From Lepidostoma basale (Eukaryota > Arthropoda > Insecta > Trichoptera > Lepidostomatidae): a DNA stretch of 64,000 bases. Where the stretch lies: contig JAHDVF020000494.1 in the NCBI GenBank assembly GCA_022606425.2, positions 186,001 through 250,000 on the forward strand. Direction: 5' to 3'. The translations under genes and the position numbers were made by a program. Each line of letters opens with the position of its first letter. The stretch's first letter is position 1. The notes under the pieces were generated by a model. It was given only the letters and a program-made list of their open reading frames with translations. It was not told the DNA's origin and made no database searches. Positions 20,106 to 29,912 of the stretch are shown piece by piece.

Positions 20106-20993
20106 GATTATTAATTAACAAATTAATTATAAAAACATATACTTACTCTGTGCAGAATTTTCGTAGTAAAACTAAGAACATTTTATGAAAATACTTTAAT
20201 AATAATAAAGAAGAGAGTATCGAAACCGGTCGACAAAAAAGGTAAACATAAAACATAATATATACATAAACGTAGTAATTTTTCTTGATTGATTGTAAGT
20301 TTTTTTTTCGAAAATATAATCGTTATTCATTTAATTGCCTTAATCGATCATGTGCTTGATAAAACATACGAGTTCCAAACTTAGACACGTTTTGGAAAGC
20401 TCTGTTCTACGGTGTAGTAACCGTAATAGGTACTATTTGCTACCTGTCATTTCCGTTTTTAGAACTGTGATATATTTACGATGCTAAAATTATATATGTT
20501 ACGTTCATGTTGCTTCTAGGGGCACATCCAGGGCGATAAATCTATCGTTTAACGGTATGATTTTGGCTTTATGGCCTCACGTTCTCTGCAACTATGAAAC
20601 ATACGTACGAACCATCGTAATCATAAATTAATTTCACGTTTTACTAAGCAAATACGGATTCTTTTAAATTATTTCTTTCGTGAAATAAGTACATTACTTT
20701 TCTGTTCTTACGTTTCTTTTTACTAGACAACAATAAATAAATATCAGTATTTAAAAAGGCAACGATTTTGAATCAACATTGACTTTTTGATCATGCATTT
20801 AGCCACCTACAATCTACAATATTTTAAACTATGTTTTAACCTTTTGCTATTTTTTTAACAAATGCATCCGCGTAGCTTTAAGATTAACATTGTATAGCTC
20901 CTTTCTGAGGATTAATATCCAAATAAAGATACAGATAGAATCTGCAATGCATTTAAAATGCCATTTACTCCATGTATTTAATATGCCAAATAC
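20106..20993. other. Unassigned stretch
   Basis: Near 20228 the string TCGAAACCGGTCGAC echoes the hammerhead-like motif but has no hairpin before it. The rest is low-copy AT-rich DNA. Confidence 0.4.
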
Positions 20994-21179
20994 CTTATAC
21001 ATGTTAAATCTCGCGTAGGCACCTAACGTATTTAAATTTCTACTTACCCAAAACATTTTTTATGAACAATACACCTCTATATTATTCTTATACATGTTAA
21101 ATCTCGCGTAGGCACCTAACGTATTTAAATTTCTACTTACCCAAAACATTTTTTATGAACAATAAACCTCTATATTATT
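20994..21179. repeat. Two tandem 93-bp units
   Basis: CTTATACATGTTAAATCTCG starts at 20994 and again at 21087. The two 93-bp units differ at one base that I can see (AATACACC against AATAAACC). A recent local duplication, not a known element. Confidence 0.9.
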
Positions 21180-21539
21180 CTTAGCCTCATTCCCATCTCA
21201 GATTGAATCTCCTTGTATGCAGATTCCACCCTCTTCGGTTTTGGCTCTGCTCCTGGCATCAGTCGATGGTGTTTAGTTCATTTCTAATGCAGGCCCACAA
21301 TATTATAGCCAGGGGGTGTCCTCTGCCTCTTGATGCGGCAAAATTACTAAACGTATTAGTATTTTTATTTATTTATTTCTTGTATGATCTGGTGTTTTTA
21401 TTTGCTAACACACATATTTAATTATCTTTTTGATATTATAAAATCGGTATACTCGTATCTTGCGGGTAAATTAGCACACAAGTTACCGTGCATAGATTGT
21501 AGCTGAAATATAATGATAACATTCAACTATATGCACTAG
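21180..21539. other. Unassigned stretch
   Basis: A slightly GC-richer patch at 21195-21345 is open for 72 codons without a recognised domain. It may be a 5' part of the LINE that follows, but the link cannot be shown. Confidence 0.35.
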
Positions 21540-22078
21540 TTGCAACCCCTGAAATATTCACGGAAGTAATAAGATACAAATCCAGAAAAAAAATTCTGAG
21601 ATACCTCTACATGCGGATGAATGGGGTATATCCGAGGTGTTCGCACCACAATGATCTATTGATTAACACAGAGTACCGCAGTCTCGAATCAAGAAGAAAA
21701 GGTACATTGATGATTTTAGGATTTAAAATACTCCGTAACCTCATTCCCATACCTCTTAGAGTGTTATGGCCTCAATGCACCGGACAGGTATACTCGCGCT
21801 AGAAGACACGATCTGTTGTGCATACCGCTTAGCAGAACAAATGTCATGGCGCAGCATACAATGACCCGGGGTATGGTGCTCTTGAATGAGGTGTCAGTCG
21901 ATGTGGACATTCTCCAAATAACCTATGCGTCCTTTAAGGATCATATAGGTACATAGCGCAATTACTTATGTATGTGTTTTATTTTAACATGTACGTCTGT
22001 GTTATTTTTGTAAAATGTATGTATTATGTAAAATGTATACAGTAATTGGGTTCTAAAGACCTGTTGTATACAATAAAA
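21540..22078 (+). mobile_element. LINE-M 3' fragment (jockey-like C-terminus)
   Basis: Frame 21611-21802 gives RMNGVYPRCSHHNDLL, SRRKGTLMILGFKILRN, and is then frameshifted. The next frame reads SRARRHDLLCIPLSRTNVMA, RGMVLLNEVSVDVDI and FKDHIGT before a stop at about 21955. The PLSRTN...R..LLNE...DI...F pattern is typical of jockey/CR1-type ORF2 C-termini. The 3' UTR ends near an A-rich run at 22072-22090. Confidence 0.72.
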
Positions 22079-22959
22079 AAAAGAAAAAAAAATGTTCTAC
22101 CCTTTAAAAACTTGATTCAATGTACAATCGTAATCAGTAATAAATGTGTAAATTTTGTTGTAAATATTTTTTTTCACACGTGTCAAATTTACACTTCTGT
22201 CATACGACAATAATCGGAACAAAATTCAAATTTTGTTTCAGAATCAGTACAAAAGTCAAAGAAGTATTCATCTTTCACTCTCTTGTATTAAAAATTCTTT
22301 TTTAGTGACATCTGGTTTTTGCCTATGAATATTATAATATGATTTCTGTACATATGATAAAAATAAATCACGGAAATGACTCGAAAATATTCTACACTTC
22401 CAACAGTTTATGAGTTCGCGAAAAGGGTATTTATACCCTACCTACCGGCCGCCACCAGTCCAGTAAACGGGTAATAATACCCTTTCCGACAGTGTGGTAA
22501 TACAATATAATATCGATTATTGTCAACCAGATTTTGTCAATATAAATTTGAAATATTTTCCAATGATCCTCTTTTTATAACTCAAAAAGTGAAAGTTTCG
22601 AATGTATGCCCTGTGAGGGTGGGTTTGATTTTGTTTGTTAGGCACGTCCACACAATGTGTCGTATCCTCTTTTAATATTCTGCTCACTTTAGCTCTATCC
22701 AAAATCTTTTGAAATATGGAAATATCATCTGTCTGTGATTTTATTCTTAATCCTAGCGTTTTATGATAAGATAGAATTTTTTATATACGTATTAAAAATT
22801 GTTTGTTCTAATTTTTTTTACTTTCTTAGCAATTCTTACACCCGAAACCTCGAAAGAAAAATATTTACTTTATTTCGTTAGGAGACGTTAGATAATGGTT
22901 TAATTTTCAAGGTTTTCCAGAAAAGATTGTATATTAATTTCACACTTCTCTTAAATTAA
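22079..22959. other. Unassigned stretch with one compound hairpin
   Basis: At 22416-22487 AAAAGGGTATTTATACCC and GGGTAATAATACCC are each palindromic and also pair with each other, around a GC-rich CCGGCCGCCACC. No coding or shared repeat elsewhere. Confidence 0.4.
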
Positions 22960-23290
22960 GAAGAGTTGGAGCTGGAAACAAAATTAATTGTGCATTCAAA
23001 GTCATTACCGCAAATATAAATATATCAACTGAAGCAAAGATGGCAGTGCACCATGGAGTTCTAGTGCCGGCCCATATGTATGAAAGTGAAACTTAGAGTT
23101 GGTAGAAGAAGGATTTATGTAGGGTGAACGCCGTAGAAATGAGGTTACTAAGACAAATGTGCGGAAAAACAATGTATGATAGAATATCTAATGATGAAGA
23201 AAGAAAATAATGTAAGGCGGATAAATGCCTCCTATATATAATTGAGAAAGAGTCATATGGAAAGAATGGATGAGGGAAGAATGGTTAAAA

Positions 23291-23540
23291 CGACCTTCGT
23301 GGCCGGTGGTAAGTGCATTGACTGCCACCCCGAAGGTTCCGGGTTCGATTCCCGGTGAGGGCAGTGTGATTGTCACACTGTTTATGGTCTGGTGTAGAAT
23401 TCACGTGACAATAAAATGGCGATAGATTAGCTACCTATCAAATATCACGAGAATCACTATGATTAGCTATAATAATACCCTTTACATCGATTTGGTTCAC
23501 GCTGTCGTGATGTTAAGAACTATTAAAAAAAAAAAAAAAA
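23291..23540 (+). mobile_element. SINE1 copy inside LINE-A
   Basis: The head CGACCTTCGTGGCCGGTGGT lacks two bases of the A box. The B box GGTTCGATTCCC is intact. Next are the inverted pair AGTGTGATTGTCACACT, the conserved centre TTCACGTGACAATAAAATGG and GATAGATTAGCTACCTATCA, and an A-rich tail rather than (TAA)n. Confidence 0.88.
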
Positions 23541-23705
23541 GATATATACAAGTAGTGTGAATCGAAACAGAAGTCGAGGAAGACATGGCATGACCAAATT
23601 AATCAATTACTGATAGGCGGCCATGTTTGAAGTAGGAACAATCAACGAGCGTGAATGTTAAGACGTGTGAATGTATTATAGAAGAGGCGCGAGAGGTATG
23701 TCAGG

Positions 23706-23944
23706 CAGTGGAGGTACTCCCATAGAATCCCAGAAGCCCGGCTTGCGTAAGAAATTTTGAATCAAAACCTCTTCTTGCTTACAGAGGTTCAGCTTTTGTG
23801 GATATTCCTCTTACGTCTGATGGGAACATTGTTGGAAGGTGATTTAGTGGGTTGTAGGTTTATGTGGGGGCATTATTACTTAGATTAGGGGGTTTGATTC
23901 AAAATTTCTTACGCAAGCGGGCTTCTATGGGAGTACCGCCACTG
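23706..23944. mobile_element. hAT-type MITE with perfect 8-bp target duplication
   Basis: The left end CAGTGGAGGTACTCCCATAG and reversed right end CAGTGGCGGTACTCCCATAG start inverted repeats of about 55 bp, which include TTGCGTAAGAAATTTTGAAT. ATGTCAGG flanks both sides (23698-23705 and 23945-23952), the 8-bp duplication expected for hAT. It is 239 bp and non-coding. The host LINE-A sequence joins cleanly across it. Confidence 0.94.
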
Positions 23945-24016
23945 ATGTCAGGATAGAACAGTGTGGCCATCATTCTCTCTGCCTACCCCTCCGGGAAAAC
24001 TGCGTGATGGTTAGTG

Positions 24017-24476
24017 TAAATTAAACATATATTTGTATTTAGTTAGTTAGTTTGTAAGTTATTTACCGGTTTCAAACGTCTAACCATAAAGTAAGCGCTT
24101 GATATGTAAAAACAATATGTTTCATGTTTCGTCTGTTTCTAAAGATAACGTTTTAGTTTTGATACTGTTGCAAGCTTATCTAAATATTTTGAACCATATT
24201 TTTCGCGTTCTTCTCTTCTACTGTTTTAAATGTTATGTTTTCTTTAAGTTCCGTAAAATTCCGCTGACTAAAGAAAGCAGCGCCCGTGACACGCGCCAAA
24301 AGTGTTTACCTTTGACAAGCAAACACCCCTTGAACACCCGAAATAAACAAACCGTTAAATGCTATTAAGCATGCAGACTACCAGGTGTACTTTCACACCT
24401 TTATGGGTGCAAAAAATATTTTCATGCTTCGGTGATATTTCACAAGTACAGAAAAAAGAAAATATTAAAATAAACA
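24017..24476. other. Unassigned stretch
   Basis: An 89-codon frame at 24099-24368 has no recognised motif. The patch 24260-24360 is a little GC-richer. Nothing else seen. Confidence 0.4.
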
Positions 24477-24479
24477 TAT

Positions 24480-24975
24480 TTTTAGGGACCCTTATGTATG
24501 GAAGCGAAGCATGGAACTGGCAAAAGAAGGATGAAAGTAGAATAAATGCAGTAGAAATGAGATCTCTCAGACGAATGTGTGTTAATCTTTATATGATAGA
24601 GTGTCGAATGAAAATATAAGAAGTGAATGCGGTGCGAATGATGGTGTCATGAACAAAATAATGAAAGGATCATTAAGATGGTTTGGACCTATGGAAAGAA
24701 TGAATGAAGAAACAATGGTAAAAAAAATATATGTTAATGATGTAAATGGAACCAGAAATAGAGGAAGACCGAGGAAAACGTAGCACGATCAAATAAATCA
24801 AAAATTGAATGTCGGCCATGTGAGGAGTCAGAGGAATTGACGCGCGTGCATGACACGATGTATGAATGTTGAGGAAGCGAGAGAAATATGTCAGGAAAGA
24901 AAAGTGTGGCAGTCCATTCTTTCTGCCTACCCCTTCGGGGAGACGGCGTGATGGTTAGTTAGTTAGTTAGTTTAT
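24480..24975 (+). mobile_element. LINE-A copy
   Basis: Starts at CCCTTATGTATGGAAGCGAA and ends GACGGCGTGATGG plus four TTAG units. Very close to 202-669 but with a frameshift at about 24580 (GTGTGTTAATCTTTATATG) and a stop replacing the tryptophan of KTWHDQ. A young but dead copy. Confidence 0.88.
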
Positions 24976-24976
24976 A

Positions 24977-25075
24977 TATCTACAAATAAGACCATCATAA
25001 GTAAATGGATAAACTTGGACATTGACCAATAGGGATGGAAAATCACACAACATGCGTATAAAACGGAGTATAAAG
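24977..25075. repeat. Short dispersed repeat, pair with 58433-58545
   Basis: ACCATCATAAGTAAATGGAT, GACATTGACCAATAGGGATG and CGTATAAAACGGAGTATAA recur in inverse orientation at 58433-58545. About 100 bp, boundaries not defined by duplications. Confidence 0.7.
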
Positions 25076-25262
25076 TCTAGTATATTCAAGATAAACTACA
25101 TAATATTTTGTAGAAGTTTTATTATAAAATTAGAATGTTTCATAATTCGAAATATTGAAACAATCTCTATAATTTATTTTCTTCTATATTCGCCATAACT
25201 TTGTCTTGCGGATTCATTGAACAATGTTTTTTTCTAAACTTTTTATACAACGAGCACTTTAA

Positions 25263-26049
25263 CCGTCGCGTTGCCATGTGGTAAATTGAGTTTCCACTGC
25301 CAATTTAAAGTTGATTTTCTTAAAACCTATGGACCCTAATATTATAAAAAAAAATTGTAATCCTCCATTGAAGTGTTCTCAATATTTCGTAATAAAAAAA
25401 AAGCAAAAAATTACTTCCTTCATCCCAAAAAAAAAAAATTTCTAAGACTGCCCTCACCTTAATTCGTGTTAAGGTAGAATTTGTTTTGCTAATATTTACA
25501 ACTTTATCAAAAGTGACAAATACTTACTCGCTGTTTTGAACGTATTATAAATTATATCTTTGGCTTTTTCAATATGTACGTAATAATACCGACTGTAGAC
25601 GGAAACGCAGGACGCAACTTAATAATATCAGAACTGTGAAAATATTAACACTTTACCAAAAGGGACAAATATTAATACGTACTCGTTGTCTTGAACGTAC
25701 TATACATTTTGCCTAGGTGCCTTTATCATACGTAAAATCTCGTAAAGTCTAGCCGCGCCGGCCGCCGCGCGGCGCTTGTCTATACTTGCGTGTCCAGTTA
25801 CTCGTATGCTATGACGCATTCCATATCAGAAATCGCATGGTTCCAGAAAAAAATTAATAATGATATATTTTTCAAATAATCCATGTATGTTATAGATATC
25901 GATCTATTCCTAATGAAATTCCCTACAAGATGACATAAATTAAATTTTGATTCATCTAGTCATATGCTTGATATTTAGATAAAGTTAGCGGTAAACTGAA
26001 CTTACCACATGGGAGCAAGCGTTTTGTTTTGAACACGGTACGTTAAGGG
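25263..26049. mobile_element. piggyBac-like non-autonomous insertion (tentative)
   Basis: TTAA borders both ends (25259-25262 and 26050-26053). The empty site is represented by the related foldback at 760-785 (ACTTAATTTAAAAAAAC). Near the ends CATGTGGTAA and TTACCACATG are inverted. The terminal repeats themselves match only loosely, and there is no transposase. A GC-rich palindromic core lies at 25751-25780. Confidence 0.45.
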
Positions 26050-26126
26050 TTAAAAAAATTAAAAAACAAACATCTTTCGGACACAGAAGCCCTTTATCGG
26101 TGTTACAACATTTGTTTAAATATATA

Positions 26127-26380
26127 ATAATAGTCCATTGTTTTGGCCGAAACACTATGATACGATTACTTCAACATTATTACTGTTAAAATTTAAAACA
26201 CTGTTATAGTATCACAATTTCTTTTTATTCACCGAGAGTGTCGCAACAGCTGTTTATTGTAACACCTGATGATGCCAACATCGGTTAGCGAAACAGCTGT
26301 CGCGACATTCACAGTGAATAAAAAGAAATTGTGATATTATAACAGTGTTTTTAATTTTTACAGTAATTTATCATTATATT
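26127..26380. repeat. HHR1-family foldback with apical motif
   Basis: Arms run from AACACTGTTATAGTATCACA and AATTTCTTTTTATTCAC to their reverse complements, continued inward by CGCAACAGCTGTTT and AAACAGCTGTCGCG. The apical loop reads CACCTGATGATGCCAAC, then ATCGGTTAGCGAAACAGC. The flank TAGTCCATTGTTTTGGCCGA is shared with 49505 and 55855. Confidence 0.8.
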
Positions 26381-26467
26381 TTTAACACTAATAAAGGGCT
26401 TCAGTGTCCGCAACATGTTTGTTTTTTAATATTTTTTTCATAAAGTTCGTGTTGTATACAAAGTTTA

Positions 26468-26828
26468 AAATAACATTGTTTTGTAAAACGAATTTAATTT
26501 TATTCCACTTGCACGAAATAGGAAGAATTAATGTTCTACCAACCCTGACAATTCACGTAATTATTTATGGTTAACATTATATTATGCCACGTCAATTATC
26601 TTAAGTACCTTATTCTGTTCAATTAGCTCGGGTATATAAATACCTTCGCGATTGTTTCTTGCCTTATTTGCTTATTTACTATCTTGTCATATTATCTTTG
26701 TTGATTATCGATATGATTATTATTATTATTATTACTATTTTTTATTTTCCACCTTTAATATATTCTCCTATAAATAGTTACTAAACGTTCTTTTAATTAA
26801 AATAATTAGGTACCTAACTGAAATCCAG
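26468..26828. other. Unassigned stretch
   Basis: AT-rich with a short (ATT)n run at 26718-26736. No repeats or coding identified. Confidence 0.45.
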
Positions 26829-27045
26829 CAAGAACTTCAAAATTCTATCAAAGAGATTATTCAAATTGACATAGGAACAAGTACACATAAAGGTTCGAAA
26901 AATCACGAAATTTTGACATTTGATATATTATTGTAACACCTGATGATGTCAACATAGGTTGACGAAACAGCTGTCGCGAAAAAAAATACAGTTGTGATAA
27001 ATAAAACAAAGTTTTTAAATTTAATAGTTTATAATTATTAATTGT
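26829..27045 (+). repeat. HHR1-family element, linear copy
   Basis: Matches 49505-49745 (reversed) along its length: TTGACATAGGAACAA, TCGAAAAATCACGAAA, TTATTGTAACACCTGATGAT, GAAACAGCTGTCGCG. It holds the best core: CCTGATGATGTCAAC, ATAG, GTTGACGAAACAGCTGTC (26939-26975). No protein. Confidence 0.75.
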
Positions 27046-27064
27046 GCTCCACGGTGTCCCCCTT

Positions 27065-27490
27065 GTGACCAAGGCCAGCTTTTGCTACCTCGGTAGTATG
27101 ATAGCAGGCTCGAGAGGTACGGAGGAAGATGTAGCCAGCAGACTCAACAAGGCCAGTATCATTTCGAGAAAGCTCAAGCTTCAAATATTAATAATCTCCA
27201 ATAAACAGCAGTAGCGTTAAAAGCGTACTGCTGTACGGATGTGAGACTTGGAAATCTACCGCGGACGTTATTGGAAAACTCCAGGTGTTTATAAATAGAT
27301 GCCTTCGCTCAATATTCAAGATGTATTGGCCCCAAACAGTGTCAAATGCCGTTTTCTGCACCATGGCCATTAAAGAACAAGTCTCTAGACGCAAATGGCA
27401 GTGGATCGGTCACACTCTAAGACGGAACCCAGCCCGCATCGCTCAGGGCGCACTAGACTGGTCCCTTATGGGGGGAAAGCAGAATAATTA
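27065..27490 (+). mobile_element. LINE-D degenerate copy
   Basis: Begins with codons for FCYLGSMIAGSRGTEEDVAS and passes VLLYGCETWKSTADVIGKLQ in a shifted frame. Then come FINRCLRSIFKMYWPQTVSN and RRKWQWIGHTLRRNPARIAQ (open in 27285-27494). Stops and frameshifts break it. Compare the intact stretch at 55311-55757. Confidence 0.8.
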
Positions 27491-27499
27491 TTAATTAAT

Positions 27500-27652
27500 A
27501 ATTAAAATACGGCCACATTCGAAGTCGTAAAAATCGATGAGCGGGTAAATTTAGAATGTAGAGGAATCTCTAGAGGTATGTCGGGACAAATCAGCATGCC
27601 TATCTATTCTCTATGTCTACCCCTTCAGAAAAGGTGTGGTGGTTAGTTAGAT
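27500..27652 (+). mobile_element. LINE-A 3' end remnant
   Basis: ACGGCCACATTCGAAGTCG, GAGGTATGTCGGGACAAATC, TCTACCCCTTCAGAAAAGG, then GGTTAGTTAGATAG. Joined to LINE-D by a short AT-rich spacer. Confidence 0.65.
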
Positions 27653-28310
27653 AGTTGTGAAAATTAAATTAGATTATTTTTCTGGTAAATACTATATATT
27701 TTTTAAATTCTACTTCATTGTCTTTACGTGAATGACACTTTGCTACACAACATTTCATTTCCATAATGTGTTTCAGTTTAATGTTTATCGTTGAGTGATT
27801 TCAGATTCTCTTCTTGCAGAATTCCTGAAACGTTAAAATTCTCATTTGTATTCAATTTTGTATACGGCTGTGCGAACCCCTTTCGCTGTCGCAGCAACCA
27901 CAGACGTGAAACACACATTACTGAAACATGGGTTTTGTTATTTTTTTGTTCCAGACTTCTTGCTTTATTATCTATGTTTTACCTAACTTAAATGTGTATC
28001 CCACTCAGAAGAAATCTATATACATTAAACAAGCGCCTTTATTCGTGTACTCAAAATGTAGTCATTGTGGTAATATGTAAAAAGTTGCGATGTATCGGTA
28101 TGATGTATATTTTTATGAAGTGAACTTTTTTACTATTTTTCTACTATCTAAGTCAAATATGTATCCCAGGAATCTAAATACATTAAATTTACGTCTGCAC
28201 TCATACATGTGAAATGTAGTCTCTGTGGTACGCCGTAAAAAGTGTTGAAATATTAGCTAGATATTTGTTTCGTGTATGTTTTTTTGTTTGGACCTTTTTT
28301 GCTCCGCGTT
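27653..28310. repeat. Low-copy stretch with a diverged internal duplication
   Basis: Blocks 27995-28090 and 28160-28250 share order and words (GTATCCCA, ACATTAAA, AATGTAGTC, GTAAAAAGT). This indicates an old tandem duplication of about 165 bp spacing. No coding. Confidence 0.45.
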
Positions 28311-28475
28311 CTGACCGAGTTTAGTTTTAGTCCGTTCGGTGGCTGTATTCCGCCTATCGACCCGCCCGGGATCTCCCGCCCTGTGTTCTCCGGCGGTAAC
28401 TAGGCTGCTCCTCCCCCCCCGCGCGGACTCCCGCCCCCACCCGCCCCCGCCCCCCGGTGCAACGGTTTGTATGCC
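28310..28475. other. GC-rich island
   Basis: Sharp rise in GC within AT-rich surroundings: CGACCCGCCCGGGATCTCCC, long C runs, CGCGCGG, and a C-rich strand asymmetry. An 84-codon minus frame over it is low-complexity glycine/arginine. Could be a promoter-proximal island, an element end, or simple C-rich repeat. Confidence 0.45.
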
Positions 28476-28984
28476 GCACAGGTTCGGTCTCCACGGTGCC
28501 CATTTGTTCATCTCTTGAACGTTATGTGTTTGCCTTTAGGGTGGATGTCGTTAAAAACGATACCAGAGATTCTTGTAGTACTACTATAGCTCTTTTAAAA
28601 TACCTTTTATTTGTGCGTATTTGTTTTACGTGCTGTAACTACGGTTATTGTGCATTAAAGCTTGATTTTATCTATTTATATTCACACTGTTTTTCTCTTT
28701 TGTACTTGATTATATAAAACAAAGTTTTTTTCATTATATACAAAATAATTCCACATTTCTCGCACTTTATTCTTAAAAATAGTTTTTTTTCAAATACTGA
28801 AATATTATTACTCAACTTTAAAAAATATTCTTCCCAAAAAGCTTCAATATGGACAATGTGTTGGTAGATACAAACATAAATGGCTGGATGGATTGTAGCG
28901 GGATGTCGATACTATTAACTGGCTTTATCCCACTGCATTCCTCTTGGGCATGCTGGGGACCAATAGTTTACAGATAAGCAGGGA
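28476..28984. other. Unassigned stretch
   Basis: No repeat or gene recognised. The last 130 bp (28850-28984) might be 5' LINE-K sequence, since it runs straight into it, but other K copies do not extend this far. Confidence 0.4.
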
Positions 28985-29325
28985 TGAGTGCACACTTACC
29001 CCATTTCTTCAGACTTATCAGGGGATTCTTTGAGAATTCCGTCATCTTGGAGACTATCCATCTTTATGTTCCGGATGGTTATCTTTGACAGCGTCAACAC
29101 AGACTGTTTTATCTCCCAGTATGCAGAACCAAACTGCCTCTGGCGATGCCGGTGGGGAGAGAAATCAAACTGCTGAGCATGATCGCTTCGGAGATCGACG
29201 TCTTTCATATTCATGAAAGTGCGTTTAGATGACAAATACTCTTGACTTTGGAGAGTATCTTGTATCTAATATCGAATGTTTGTAATACCTTTTGAGAAAA
29301 TAAACTGATTTGATTTGATTTGAAC
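28985..29325 (+). mobile_element. LINE-K 3' end
   Basis: AGACTTATCAGGGGATTCTT, CTGCCTCTGGCGATGCCGGT, GGAGATCGACGTCTTTCATA and GACAAATACTCTTGAC match 60110-60562 and 47640-48038. Ends AAATAAACTGATTTGATTTG. The frame is broken; the SEIDVFHI-type C-terminus is recognisable. Confidence 0.8.
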
Positions 29326-29499
29326 ATAGAAGATTACCCGCCGCTTACTCGAGGGTATCATAGGGCGCAGCGGAGCCCTTTCGTTGGTGACATAAGGTCG
29401 CAATAAAGCTTTTTTTTTACTTAATATGCTCAGCACTTACTAATACAAACACATGGTATATACTTTTGGCATCCGAAACTAGAGTAGTACATACCGGGA

Positions 29500-29904
29500 C
29501 AGGGATGGCGAACTTTTGTCGCAAGTGTGTCAAATTTATATAAAAAAAGTGCTGGCTAGGGTTTTCATAAAAATGGAAATCGCGACACGTTTTTTTAGCT
29601 CATCGGCGACTTACCCGGTTAGTAGGTACAGAATTCGGCGGCGACCTTTTTTTTTGTTCATCAGCGACTCCCGGTTAGTAGGCAGAGAATTCGGCGGCGA
29701 CTTTTTTAGGGGTCGACAGCGACTTCCGGCTAAGGTAGAGGATTCGGCGGCGACCTTTTTTCAGCCCATAAGCGACTTCCAGCCGTAGATGTCGCTGATG
29801 AGTTTAAAAAAATGGTCGCTGGCGAAAAATATCCCTGAAAACGACCCAGAATTCGGTATCGAATTTTTTTCTTCGTCGCTCGGGTCCGTCGTTAGCCATC
29901 CCTG
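29500..29904. mobile_element. hAT-type MITE with internal minisatellite
   Basis: Left end CAGGGATGGCGAAC and reversed right end CAGGGATGGCTAACG are inverted. The 8-bp flanks TACCGGGA (29492-29499) and TACTAGGA (29905-29912) agree at six positions. Inside, units of about 60 bp repeat three to four times (GAATTCGGCGGCGACC, AGCGACTTCCGG). A 90-codon frame across the repeats is incidental. Confidence 0.8.
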
Positions 29905-29912
29905 TACTAGGA

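Larger units (their letters stand above)
22960..24016 (+). mobile_element. LINE-A degenerate copy split by two nested insertions
   Basis: LINE-A text begins near GAGTTGGAGCTGGAAACAAA, passes GATGGCAGTGCACCATGGAG and GAGGTTACTAAGACAAATG, and ends with CCCTCCGGGAAAACTGCGTG. It is interrupted by a SINE1 copy (23291-23540) and a hAT MITE (23706-23944). Removing both restores a collinear LINE-A, so it is the oldest of the three. Confidence 0.8.
25244..26467. repeat. Composite foldback carrying two nested elements
   Basis: Outer arms TTTTTATACAACGAGCACTT and the opposing AAGTTCGTGTTGTATACAAA match the simple foldback at 745-863. Inner sub-arms contain ACAAACATCTTTCGGACACA (26070) and the reversed GTCCGCAACATGTTTG (26407). 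Between them lie a TTAA-flanked insertion (25263-26049) and an HHR1 foldback (26127-26380). Confidence 0.65.

Noticed and set aside
23291..23365. Possible tRNA gene (Ser/Leu-like)
   Set aside because: A and B boxes are present, but the A box lacks bases, the arms do not fold as a tRNA and the sequence continues into the SINE1 body seen in five other places.
28257..28511. Glycine/arginine-rich 84-codon frame
   Set aside because: Low-complexity translation of the C-rich island with no recognisable protein.
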